Shown one piece after another: positions 1-9,259 of a DNA stretch of 12,328 bases. This DNA is from Ichthyophonus hoferi (Eukaryota > Opisthokonta > Ichthyosporea > Ichthyophonida > Ichthyophonidae): the NCBI GenBank assembly GCA_002751075.1, contig NAOQ01000227.1, positions 5,782 through 18,109 on the forward strand, in the 5' to 3' direction. Numbering within the stretch: position 1 is the first letter of the stretch; each line of letters starts with the position of its first letter. The translations under genes and the position numbers were made by a program. The notes under the pieces are model-generated. The model worked only from the letters and a program-made list of their open reading frames with translations. It did not search any database and was not told the origin of the DNA.

Positions 1-18
1 AAAAAAAAAAAAAAAAAA
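1..18. repeat. A homopolymer at the window edge
   Basis: The window opens with 18 consecutive A, followed by a purine-rich stretch. It could be a simple microsatellite, the poly(A) end of a retroposed copy lying to the left, or an assembly edge. What precedes it is not visible, so these cannot be separated. Confidence 0.6.
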
Positions 19-342
19 GGAAAGATATGTGAAATACAATAGAGAAAACGAGAAGGACGGAGCTAAGATTTTAAAATACGAGGAAGTTAATTACATACCT
101 AATGAATCATGTAAAGATTATTAACTATGTCCCTTTACCATTTAAATGGCCACTTGTAATCACATTCAATAATAAGGGGTTTAAAAAAAAAATAGAAAAA
201 CGAATGGTCAAGCAAAAGAAAAGAAACAAATAAAAACAAGTGGTGTAAAACAAATATAATATGACCAAGGAAGATGACAGGGAACTAGTTTCCTTCAATG
301 TTAAACATTTAATCATAATTAAATATTTTTGTTTTCACTTAC
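19..342 (-). other. Probable first intron (5' part) of the minus-strand gene
   Basis: Read on the minus strand, this begins at the gtaagtg donor and becomes a T-rich tract. An open frame at 125-316 minus is Phe/Leu/Tyr-rich only because the strand is T-rich. It starts inside the intron and has no convincing acceptor, so I treat it as non-coding. Confidence 0.4.
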
Positions 343-480
343 AGGTATGTTTCTATCAATACTCTCAAAATCAAGTTTAGCAAGTGGTGAACTTCTCATG
401 TTGGCCTGGTAGGCGTCCTCATTCATATAACCAAAGGGACCATCTTTCTTTTGAGGAAGAAGTGGAATGTGACGGCCCAT
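343..480 (-). CDS. First coding exon of an unrecognised minus-strand gene (partial)
   Basis: The ATG (complement of 478-480) has a good context, with A at -3 and G at +4. It opens 46 codons that end exactly at a strong donor, CCT|gtaagtg (gtaagtg is the complement of 336-342), so the intron is phase 0. The peptide begins MGRHIPLLPQKKDGPFGY and ends LDFESIDRNIP. It is hydrophilic, with no signal peptide, membrane segment or cysteine. GC is clearly higher than in the flanks, and the codons look normal. A longer reading through TTG at 508-510 is possible but adds AT-rich sequence without a good start. The next exon must lie left of the window or in the low-complexity 1-335 stretch, where I could not find it. 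I do not recognise the family. A plus-strand acceptor-like string (cacttacag at 336-344) overlaps the donor, but no open plus-strand exon follows it. Confidence 0.6.
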
Positions 481-3400
481 TATTGTAGAGTGAATATAGA
501 TTAACTTCAATCTTGTTATATAAATAATAAATCGATTATGTATGTTGTTTCGGTTACCAATATTATTTCGTGTATATGTTTAGTTCTTCGAATTGGCTTT
601 ATAATACAAATTTATACAGTATTTAGGGTAAGAATACTTGTTATTTTGTACTTGTTATTTTGTGATTTAGAGGCTTAAGACTGCGTACTATGTCACAGTT
701 ATAACGCAAATAATAAATTATTTATAGAAATTTCGTTTACGCTTGCATAATACAAATTAATAATGAAGAGTAAGAAGTAATTAAATGTATAAGTAAATAA
801 AAAAATACATACAAATATAAATATATGTAAATGCAGATATATATATTTACTTATATGCGTACATATTATATACTTAAACTGATGTTGTTATCTATTTACT
901 AATGTTATTGGACGCATGGAGAGCATTTGATCTACAGAGCAGGCTCGCGCCAATATTACATTCATTGCTGAGACCAATAGAAAGTACTTTACAAACTGAT
1001 ATTTAGTACCTGATTCGCTGAATTAGTACTAAGGAATTCTATTGTTAAAAATGAATGATATATATGAGGCTTGAACTTAGTTCGCCAGGTCATTGGATTA
1101 GACGAAAGGAATAGCCCCAAATAACCATATTAAGGTATCGTATTGCTCTATTATTGGATTAGTTGTTTATATAGGACCATCTCAAATGAAGAAATTTATA
1201 ATTATTAAGTTGTATGATTTGAAGATGACCACAATGATTCAACCTTGTCGTTTTTTCTATTGGTTGCTTAAGGCATCCTTTAACTAGAGCGTATCGGAGC
1301 CCCAGGTATAGTACGTTAACTTGCATGTAAATCTATGTCTATTTGAATCTATGAGGTAGTTATTAGCTCATCCATCTTGGACGGCAGCTGAACATAGTCA
1401 GCTGAGAATCTAAATAAAAATAAAAGATATCAATTAACGTTCATTTCCAAATCGCAGGTGTTAATTCTCTCGCAGGCAGGGACCCTTAGGTCTCAAAATT
1501 AGCTACATATACAACATAGACAATGTAATTATAATTATCTAATTAATTAATGACGTATTCTATATATAGCATGATATATTTAGAAAGTGTAGAAAAGGTC
1601 TGACACATAGGCGATTCTGGATTATGCAGTGATACTGAGTAAAGGTTATACGCTTTTTATCCTGGGTTCTTTGCTTTAAATAGTCGTTTGTCATCCTGTG
1701 CATGCATAAAATAATTACGCAGGTTGAAATTGGTACAAGGCTAAGAAAAGTGCGATGTTGGACAAGATGGTTTATAAGTTTAGATTTTAGTTACGTTCAT
1801 CTGAGCGTGCCTTGAAATTTTGGGGGTTTTATTACTTACCAATCAATCACTACATTTAATTCTAATTGCAAATTAATCCCTTTATTCAGGTTGAAACACC
1901 TATTAGTGAGTACCTAATTGCCAACCTACTCTACACTGTTGGCGATTGATTCCTATTTGATCCAGCTAGTATAGTTTCTTATTTATATCATATATTTTGC
2001 TAGTACTGTGATGAAATACATATATATGCGTGTAAACAATTGGTTTGTAGTTTTATTGGAATTATTGTGTTAATAGGGGGAGTGCTAAAATTGGGTATTT
2101 TCAGTGTTTGGAATTGCAGATTTTCTTAATAATATTTTAAGATAGTATATCCAACTTGACATCTAGGTATAAACAAGTTATAACGTCTTGGTATTTTAAT
2201 GAACAAATTAAATTAGTAAAACACTTCTCCGGGAGAATAGTTAAAATAATTGTAGAGTAACATTTTGGGGATTTCTGTTTATTTTAAGCATGCACGGTTA
2301 AGTTAAAGTTAACAAATATATCCTTCAGTTTATATAAATGTTTGTGGGTATATAATTAACAGCCATCCAAAAAAAAAATATTTACATTATTACTTTTTAT
2401 TCACACAAACAATCCAATTCTTGTCTTCCAAATTTGATAACTATGTTGTCAACCCTGTTTTACGTACTAATATGTATTGTGGTCATCTGCAGCTAATCCA
2501 TGCGATGTCATTTGATCCATTTGTTATCAGAACTTCGGCCAACTATATATTTATTTGCAGTTAACGGTCTTGCAAAAATAGTTATATAAGGACATTGTTT
2601 ATTACTAAAATGTTGTGGAGGGAAATCCTTTTACTACGTTTTTACTACGTTCCTGATAAAATGTGGATCATTCTAAGCACGAATAATATTGGCATACGCT
2701 TACAATCGCATAATATACTTGTGGTACAAATTTACCAATACTTCATTGGTAATAAACAAATATGTTACAATTATAGAATAATATATATCTATATAAAAAT
2801 AATTAATAATTCACAACTGAATATAGACATTTTGAATACCAGAGATAATATACGATGTCTCCTAGCCCCAAATACAAAACGCCAATGGTTATTACTTGTA
2901 TAATTTAATAGCATTAACTAAATTAATGATGTATTGACTATTTGCAATTACTCATTTTACATTATCTCACCTTATTCAGTTCTTGTAACTATGTCACAAA
3001 CTTGTTAGGTATCAGTAGTTTTGTTTTACCATATATGATAATCTTTAGTAATTGTTGTTATTGCAGATTTTTGTCTATTTAAATGAATTGATGTTGTCAT
3101 ATAGGTTAGTATAGTCATATTTTGTGTTTTTTATAAGTATTTTATGTATGTACATAATATGAGCAAGTTTGAAACATTGCACTACTTAAATAGTATGGGT
3201 CTAGTTAATTAGTAGTAATGACGTTTACGTAAAATATATTATTTTAGCAGTGAGTGCGATACTTATTATTGGATATTTTTATCGCACTTAAAACTTTATC
3301 ACTTATATATAGTCATTCGTAACAATTTGTACAAGGCTCATCTTAGGTATTTTATTTTAATGTATATAAGCAATATTAGATATTAGAAAACCAATTCAGT

Positions 3401-3713
3401 TTTAAATCAAGTGTTAGGATGTAGTCATAGGTGCTCCGTATACATCAATTTAATTTAATACTGGCGCATAGGCATAATTCAGGTGAAAAGATATAGTAAG
3501 AGGTGCTAAGATTAAATAGAAACAACATCTTACAAGGTGGACATAAGCTTGAAGTCCAGTTCAATTGTTAGAAGTATATTAAGAAACTGCAGGCCAATCA
3601 CTTCAATTGAAACTATATAACCAAATCTCAGATCCGTATCAAGAACTGAAAATTATAAACTGGAACATATGCTGCTTAAGCATATAGTACATAAATTTAT
3701 TTTATTATAAGGT
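481..3713. other. AT-rich stretch without a supportable gene
   Basis: About 3.2 kb of AT-rich DNA with stops in all frames, except for a 102-codon frame at 2595-2903 that opens on TTG and is Ile/Tyr/Asn-rich, as expected by chance. Near the minus-strand ATG there is a CCAAT (complement of about 590-594) and a TATATAA-like run (about 515-523), which could serve that gene's promoter, but both are weak. Small symmetric elements occur, such as TTCTCC-G-GGAGAA at 2225-2237. I see no tRNA, rRNA or transposon ends. Confidence 0.5.
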
Positions 3714-4013
3714 ATGGCAAGAACCCAAATGTTAAGTTCTTCCAAAGATAACATTTATTCTAGGCGCAGGTTATTACAAACTCTCATTACTCGTGCCCAA
3801 TCCGTAAGAATTGGTAAGAAAGTGAGAGTTGCATTGCCGACGGACTCCGAGGACTCCACTGCAGGTAAGGGCAATCTGCCCCATGAGATTTTACACCTGC
3901 CAGATTTCGATCTTGACTCCACCTCAAACAATACTCTCAGATCGTCAAGCTCAGAGGAGCAATCCTCTTTTGATCAAGGTTACAACAAGATGCTCAAGAG
4001 AGAGAGAGCTTAA
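3714..4013 (+). CDS. Ser-rich ORF of unknown function; small gene or upstream exon
   Basis: Ninety-nine codons from ATG (3714) to a stop ending at 4013. The start is MARTQMLSSSKDNIYSRR, then a basic segment (RIGKKVRV near residues 33-40), then an acidic/Ser tail with LPDFDLD and SSSSEEQSSFDQ. GC is near 45% against a much lower background, and codon use is balanced, which argues for real coding sequence. A consensus donor (GCAG|gtaagg at 3865) lies inside it in phase 1, and a weaker one (CAAG|gttaca) near the 3' end, so the exon may be spliced rather than end at the stop. TTATTATAAG|GT just before the ATG resembles an acceptor. Its Ser-rich, acidic style resembles the 6317 exon, so it may be an upstream exon of the phospholipase D-like gene. 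A separate small gene is equally possible. I recognise no domain. Confidence 0.45.
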   Translation: MARTQMLSSSKDNIYSRRRLLQTLITRAQSVRIGKKVRVALPTDSEDSTAGKGNLPHEILHLPDFDLDSTSNNTLRSSSSEEQSSFDQGYNKMLKRERA

Positions 4014-6000
4014 TTGGATACATAGAGTAGGCAAGGTGTCTGAGCTTAACGCTTTTTCACCCTTCCTAGATTAAATGGTAAATGTGTTCAATGAAATGCA
4101 CTTAAGGCGTTTCCAATACATGTCAAAGCAATTGCTAATTATGTATGACAATTTTTATTTGTTTGTAGTTAATTATCGGATTCAGCAAAACTTATTAAGT
4201 AAAGCCTTTTCTTTAAATACAGATATATGTTTTTCATGCCAAAATTTTGACAAATTTTTTTTTAAAAAAAAATCATAGAAGGTTTATTCCATAAAATAAT
4301 TATTTACTTGTTACTATGCATCACAGTCTATTGCGGTGATTATATAAATAAGTCCAAAAACTGCAACGAAGCTGTTAATTAACACATTTATTATGCTTCA
4401 GTTTCCGACAAATCTTATTTACTGTGTGGTTGTATAGGTTGCCTCGGCACCATGAGCCAATATTTTAAAAGCCATCCTTAGTTGATCAAATATTCATTGG
4501 AATTTTTTATTAAAAAAAAACATTAACAATAACAAATATAAGGGTTTAAACCTATTACTCGGGGCTAAGTTTCTTTCTACTCTCATGCAAATCCATAACC
4601 AATCCAATTTTACTATCTACCTTTGCAGTTATGATTAAACTGTGTATGAGCTTAATATTGATAGACCTGCATGCAGATTATTGGCGCCCTTGATCGGTTA
4701 AAATAGGAACACATGCTTATAGTTAATTTTTTAATTAGTGGAAAATTAAAGACAAATGTTTCATAATCTATGAAATAAAAATTTATTAGTCTAAAACAAT
4801 AACTATTGTAGGTCCGCCATTAGTTTTTCTTTAGATAACGTATCTGTTAACAGTTGCAGTCGGGAAATAGTACTTTATTTTTATTATTTAAAACATGGAT
4901 AGGCTTTTGCAATTTTTCATTACATATACATTTATATCCAACTTTTTATGAAATAATGGGACTCAATTGGGGTCATAAGTTTTTATTTTTCATTTGAAAG
5001 AAAATCAACGTTATGGCTTAGAGAGGTCTAAAACCTGGTCTACTTTTGGAAGCCGAATATTATTGTAAAACTCTTTCAACCCTTTCCTTCAATCTAATAG
5101 TATTTGATCTTCTTTTTGCTTTAATCTCATATTTTAAAATTTTATGATGGGAAAATTGTTATTAATTAACGAATAAATACTTTATTAAGATTTTACAATT
5201 ACCTAGCAATTAATAATAAACTGCGCAACACATTGTGATTTGCTTCCAGCTTAAGATTAATACCATGGCTAACTATAATTTGGTTTTAAATATTGTTTAT
5301 TCCCGAAAAGGCCCTTATCACCTTTGTTATGTTTTTTTATCATACAATTGCATCTTAACATAACCATATGCAACTAACACTGCATCTTAGACTTTATTTA
5401 TTGACTGTATTTTATTAAGTTCAGTGCTAATAGAAATGCTGTCAGATATTATATATCTTGGTAGAACTGAAGTTTTTACTGCGCTTAGATAGATTGCTCC
5501 TTTTTATTATTGTTACTATCTTTGTCTATTACAACACTATTTTTTTTTTTTTTTCAGTTTGATAGAAAATTTTTATTAGCGATTATTTGTAGGTATAAAC
5601 TATTTTAACCATTTGCCATCAGGTAAGTAATTGCCGTAAAATTATAATTCGCGGAGTTATCAGAGTTCAACTATCTAAATTAGGCTAATCATTAACGATG
5701 TAACCGATCTATAATAAATCTCGATTACAACACATAATTACTGCTCTAATTATTGCCATCCAATTTTGAGGGGTATAAGAAGACTAACAGCGCTAGTAAG
5801 CAAAGCACGATTTTGCATATACATAGCGGTTCACATTTCGTCAGCGACGTAGACTAAATTTGGAAATTTTTATGCTTTATGCAACTCAGCTGCCGTAAAA
5901 TAAAACGAGTTATGCAAATGGCTTTTAAAAATGCCTGACTAATAATAAAAAACCATTATACTTACTTATAATTACTGGTCCATTTTAGTGTGGTAATAGG
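4014..6000. other. AT-rich stretch, intergenic or long intron
   Basis: Stops are frequent in all frames. The short frame at 4075-4278 is AT-rich with no coding character. One site looks like a very strong acceptor, 17 T then CAG at 5555-5557, followed by 35 open bases and a gtataa donor-like site at 5593. Nothing else links it to a gene. AATAAA occurs at 4774-4779, too isolated to assign as a polyadenylation signal. Confidence 0.45.
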
Positions 6001-6003
6001 AAC

Positions 6004-6230
6004 TAACCAATGAAATGGTCTTCGTACCACAGAAACCTCAAAATTAATGACGTTGTAACAAATCCATGACAATTAACCAATACATAAACGCAATATTAGA
6101 AATTCAATTTAACTATAATTAAAAATCATTTTTAGAATTAACCAGCTAACCAATAACAAATGTGCCAGGGATCGATTCTTGGTCTCAGATCTTTCTTATA
6201 GCCAACTGGTACCTGCATGTACATAAATAG
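6004..6230 (+). promoter_or_regulatory. Possible promoter: three TAACCAAT boxes and a TATA-like element
   Basis: TAACCAAT occurs at 6004-6011, 6074-6081 and 6147-6154, spaced 70 and 73 bp apart, all in the same orientation. Each matches RRCCAAT, the core recognised by NF-Y. ACATAAATAG at 6221-6230 resembles a TATA box with one mismatch, about 90 bp before the ATG at 6317. This arrangement would suit transcription of the Ser-rich/phospholipase D-like gene starting near 6250. In AT-rich DNA single CCAAT boxes are common; the even spacing is what lifts this above noise. It remains an inference. Confidence 0.3.
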
Positions 6231-6316
6231 TTCAGTTGTGCAAAGCGTGTATTTATTATTTCTATTGTCCTTATTCATGTAGTATATACAGTAGTATATA
6301 CAATCACGATAGGACA

Positions 6317-6742
6317 ATGACTACCTATAGTAATTCAACTTCGAATATAAGGAGTTTCTCCATTTCATCTTTAATACCATCTTTTGATTTTTCACAAGAT
6401 AAAGATCTTGATCAACCTGAAGCAAGCACTTTCAGTGGCCTGAGAATGCTGCGTACACGATCTAACACTTCAAATTTGAGTCAACCAGTACTTTCATCGT
6501 TCTCAAAGGAAGAGGCAATGAATACATATAATAAACCGAAGGCTGTAAGGAGTTCATCTATATCATCTTTATTATCATCTTTTGGTTTTTCACAAGATAA
6601 AGATCTGGATCAGCCTGAAACAAGCACCTGCGATTCTGGCCTGCAAATGTTACGTACACGATCTAACACTTCCATTTTGAATCATACACCCCCTTCACCT
6701 TCACTGTTCACGTTCTCAAAGGAAGAGGCAAGTTGTTTTGTG
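6317..6742 (+). CDS. PLD-like gene, Ser-rich N-terminal exon with internal duplication
   Basis: From ATG 6317 (A at -3) the frame stays open for 142 codons to a phase-0 junction at 6742|gtgtga. The frame is open back to a TAG at 6228-6230, so a spliced start inside 6235-6316 is also possible (for example after CATGTAG). The protein is Ser/Thr-rich and probably disordered. It consists of two tandem copies of a roughly 66-71 residue unit, each with SISSL, FSQDKDLDQPE, MLRTRSNTS and FTFSKEEA or SSFSKEEA. The DNA offset is 198 bp at the front of the unit and 213 bp at its end, so copy 2 gained 15 bp without losing frame. This shows selection for the reading frame. The RTRSNTS motif resembles basic phosphorylation sites, which is inference. 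The 3' boundary is uncertain: GTG|gtgtga fits the next exon's phase, while a frame reading on would stop at 6746-6748. The exon could instead belong to a separate gene. Confidence 0.6.
6349..6730 (+). repeat. In-frame tandem duplication inside the Ser-rich exon
   Basis: Copy 1 runs from 6349 to 6546 and copy 2 from 6547 to 6730, where the window's second FSKEEA ends. Several blocks are nearly identical at DNA level, for example cacaagataaagatct and gtacacgatctaacacttc. Indels between copies total +15 bp and keep the frame. Confidence 0.9.
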
Positions 6743-7098
6743 GTGTGAGGACACGAGTTCATTCATATATTCATACATTGGATCTTAAAGATTTACCAGG
6801 GGAATAAGTATTGTTGGAAAGCTATCTTGTGTAAACATGTCTTTGTATGGAGCTGTAATACTACAATAGAGTCACTTTTAAAAATCAGTTTTATTATAGA
6901 TGTATAATAATCCCTACATACATACATACATTTACACATACAGAACATACATAAATACATATATACCTACCCACATAATGACCTACCATAGACATACATC
7001 TCCCATTATACCCCTGTATATTTAAATTTTACAACAAATCCTACCTATAAATTTAATTATATGCACCTCTTATCTAATTACACTCTTTGCTTCCATAG
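6743..7098 (+). other. Intron 1 with ACAT microsatellite
   Basis: Runs from the weak donor gtgtga to the good acceptor ctctttgcttccatag. It contains a degenerate (ACAT)n tract at about 6913-6972. An alternative donor, A|gttgtt at 6732, paired with the acceptor ATTACAAG (exon from 7109), would also keep the frame in phase 1. Confidence 0.5.
6913..6972. repeat. Degenerate (ACAT)n microsatellite
   Basis: Tetranucleotide CATA/ACAT units repeat with scattered substitutions, three perfect units at the left end. Confidence 0.8.
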
Positions 7099-7248
7099 AT
7101 ATTACAAGGTTGGTGTTCCTGGTGTTATAGATTTGCTAAGCAAGAACTAGTACAATTCAACCATCTATCACGTAATGTTTATAGATGTAATAATTGTTCT
7201 AAGAGAACTTTGAAATGTCGCTGGCACTTTCAGGACTGTCCTGGATTG
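7099..7248 (+). CDS. PLD-like gene, exon with first Cys module
   Basis: Exactly 50 codons between ccatag| and |gtgagt, phase 0 at both ends. The exon holds one complete module: CSWCYRF, then YRCNNC, then RTLKC, with spacing C-x2-C-x20-C-x2-C-x6-C and a further Cys seven residues on (FQDC). Paired CxxC knuckles about 20 residues apart are typical of zinc-ribbon or treble-clef folds, so zinc binding is likely but inferred. The module aligns without gaps over 35 positions to the one in the next two exons, with 16 identities (C, S, W, C, R, Q, N, R, Y, C, N, C, R, T, L, C). A symmetric 0-0 exon holding a whole domain could be duplicated or shuffled without frame damage. I do not know a named family for it. 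The role may be protein or membrane targeting of the enzyme. Confidence 0.85.
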
Positions 7249-7738
7249 GTGAGTATAGTATATAGTATATATAGTGTATAGCATGTATAGTGTATAGTAT
7301 ATATAGTATATAATCTATGGGATATAGTATGCATAATATATGTTATGTATAGTATATAGCATATATAGCGTATAATATATCCAGTATATAATATATAGTG
7401 TATAGTATGAATAATGCATATAATGTATAGTATGTATAGTATATAGTTTGTACAGTGTCCAGTATGCGTAGTATTTGGTATATATTGTATAGTATATAGC
7501 GTGTAGTGTGTATATGATTTGGACAGAGAATGTATATTTTTACATATTTTCAGAGGACCTATATAAGTATGTATCAGGCGATATACATAGTATACATCCT
7601 CATGCAAATGTGTTTAATTATGAACAAAGGTATATATATCTATATATGTACATATTGTAGATAATCCAGTTAACCCTGCATACAAATGTCTATGTATATT
7701 CCAGTATTAACCTCTACATTGACCTGTTGTTCTGATAG
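7249..7738 (+). other. Intron 2, mostly TATAG/TGTATAG repeats
   Basis: From gtgagt to gttgttctgatag. The first half is a degenerate TATAGTATA/TGTATAG tandem array starting right after the donor. The antisense open frame over 7230-7607 (Tyr/Ile/His/Thr-rich) is a product of this repeat. Confidence 0.8.
7254..7515. repeat. Degenerate TATAGTATA / GTGTATAG tandem array
   Basis: About 260 bp of units such as tatagtata, tgtatag and tatatagtg in the same orientation, with frequent substitutions. It begins within six bases of the exon's donor GT. Confidence 0.75.
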
Positions 7739-7879
7739 GCCCGTAGTCATGGGGATTGGGATGACGAGCTGTGTGGTGTATGCGATCGAAGTCTAGAGAA
7801 GTGGGGAGAAGACCCTCCCCTCCCTCTCTGTGGGTATTGCTCTTGGTGTTTTCGCAAGACAAATCATTGTCGATTACAG
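7739..7879 (+). CDS. PLD-like gene, exon with start of second Cys module
   Basis: Exactly 47 codons between ctgatag| and |gttagt, phase 0 at both ends. It opens ARSHGDWDDE, then has an extra pair CGVC and a spacer (SLEKWGEDPP) before CGYCSWCFRKTNHC, the first half of module 2. GC is about 50%. The module continues in the exon at 9260. Module 2 is thus split by an intron after the residues HCRLQ while module 1 is not, so the intron was gained or lost after the duplication. The extra CGVC and the single His/Cys pair (NHC) offer additional metal ligands, so module 2 may bind a second metal ion or be a longer version of the fold. The name of the fold is not known to me. Confidence 0.85.
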
Positions 7880-8618
7880 GTTAGTACCGTCCTATAGAAG
7901 TATATAATAGTTAAAGATGGGAGGCACGTGTGCGTGGTGTAAGGGGAGAGGAAAGAGGGAAAGAATGAATTATATATGTTACCTTCCATACACACACATA
8001 CTTTCCTGGTGCCAATCCTAGATCGATCTGTCTACGTATATAGATATAGATATATTGCACAGTATACCAATAATCACACGTACCCAACCAAATTCAATTA
8101 TTCCAATATATTTACACATTTGTATACTTATATATATACTACTAATAAACTCGTCAAGCACACATACATATATTATATCTATCATACTTCATGCATATAT
8201 ATATACACATGCCATACAGTAGTGTAAAGATTTGAAAGTAATTATACTGTCTGTCATACCTACGGATATCACTGATACGCTTGAAATCAAATATCATTTC
8301 ATCTCATCCCATTCAATTATAAATGATTCTTCTTATCTATCATTTCATTGGTTGTTTTAATTTTAATTTTGATAGTAATTTATAATATATCCAATTAGCC
8401 TTCCCAATCAAAAGCTTAAACGTAATTGGATCAAGGCTATTATAAAATAATGTTTTTGTATCATATATAATATTAACTAAGCATTTACCTCCAAATAGAT
8501 TATCACAGTATTATACTCCCATGCCTACCCATCTATCTATCGTAGCCTCTTTCTTTCCTTTAAATACTTTATAATGTAGTGTATAATGTAGGGTATATGG
8601 TAGTATATATATACTTAC

Positions 8619-8691
8619 TATAAAATCACCCATATATAGTAATCCTGAGGCCAAAATAGCGGGTTTTAATTGACCCAAATCAATAACAAAA
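8619..8691 (-). CDS. Possible antisense exon, membrane-protein-like (Mpv17-like at best)
   Basis: On the minus strand a good acceptor (aactttttacag) and a consensus donor (ATA|gtaagtat) bound 73 bases. They encode, after one split base, 24 residues: FVIDLGQLKPAI then LASGLLYMGDFI. The segment is more GC-rich than its flanks and reads like the start of a membrane helix. The pattern P-x5-SG-L-x3-GD resembles the N-terminal helix of the Mpv17/PMP22 family, where GD is usually followed by a short gap and Q. That Q would lie in the next exon, which I could not find: a nearby candidate after ttataatag has the wrong phase. It could be an exon of a nested antisense gene, a decayed fragment, or chance. 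Confidence 0.25.
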
Positions 8692-8901
8692 CTGTAAAAA
8701 GTTTGTAACAAAGTGTTCAAAGTATTTAGCTGCACAGTTAATTATATATTGGTTATATATTTATTAATCAACACCTGGTGATTGTCTGTCAATATTCTGT
8801 AATATAAATAAAACATTATAGGGGGTGAAATTCAGTGGAAATGAAAAATAAACTTTATGGCAGCTAGCAATACGCACAGTGTTGACAGTATTTTGTTTGA
8901 C

Positions 8902-9232
8902 TGTATTATATTACATTACATTGTATTATACTGTATTGTTTTGTACTGTATTATATTATACTATGTTGTATTATACTGTATTGTATTGTACTGTATTATA
9001 TTACATTGCACTGTATTATACTGTATTGTTTTGTACTGACTTGCATTATATTTTATTATACTATATTGTATTATATTATATTGTATTATACTCTGTGTAT
9101 ATTATACTGTATTGTATTATATTATATTGTATGATATTGCATTGTGTTATATTATATTATATTATATTATATTATATTATATTGTATTATACTGTATTCT
9201 ATTATACTGTATTATATTGCACGGCATTGTAT
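8902..9232 (+). repeat. Pentanucleotide array (TGTAT/TATAT/TACTG units)
   Basis: About 330 bp with a 5-bp period of units TGTAT, TATAT, TATAC, TACAT, TGTAC, TGCAT. A longer pattern repeats at 90 bp (compare 8922-8948 with 9012-9038). A homogeneous TTATA run fills about 9147-9183. The units almost never form TAA, TAG or TGA on the plus strand, so long open frames appear there without coding for anything. Confidence 0.9.
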
Positions 9233-9259
9233 GATTTTCACACCATATGCCTCTTTCAG

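Larger units (their letters stand above)
7880..9259 (+). other. Intron 3 (1,380 bp), repeat-rich
   Basis: From gttagt to atgcctctttcag. It holds CACATA and TATAGATA microsatellite stretches at about 7985-8215, an antisense exon-like segment at 8619-8691 and a 5-bp-period array at 8902-9232. The open plus-strand frame at 7976-8227 is Tyr/Thr-rich and derives from the microsatellites. Confidence 0.8.

Noticed and set aside
125-316. 63-codon minus-strand frame rich in Phe, Leu and Tyr
   Set aside because: It lies inside the intron that follows the 343-480 exon, has no acceptor, and its composition follows from a T-rich strand.
2477-2566. Acceptor-like ctgcag followed by an open stretch (LIHAMSFDPFVIRTSANY)
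   Set aside because: No consensus donor follows and no neighbouring exon fits.
2595-2903. 102-codon plus-strand open frame
   Set aside because: It opens on TTG, has AT-driven Ile/Tyr/Asn composition, no domain and no splice context.
7230-7607. 125-codon minus-strand frame rich in Tyr, Ile, His and Thr
   Set aside because: It is the antisense reading of the TATAG tandem array in intron 2.
4585-7609. Three perfect octamer words ATGCAAAT (4585, 5912, 7602)
   Set aside because: About one such word is expected by chance in a window of this size and composition, and their positions show no pattern.
8349-8436. Minus-strand open stretch after ttataatag (LDPITFKLLIGKANW)
   Set aside because: Considered as the partner of the antisense exon at 8619-8691, but the phase does not match and the rest is Lys/Leu-rich AT-driven sequence.
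8857-9039. Plus-strand frame of Ile/Leu/Tyr/Cys/Val repeats
   Set aside because: It is the pentanucleotide array read in another frame, with no coding signal.
8902-9232. Regular repeats resembling a CRISPR or satellite array
   Set aside because: There are no unique spacers; it is a simple pentanucleotide array in an intron.
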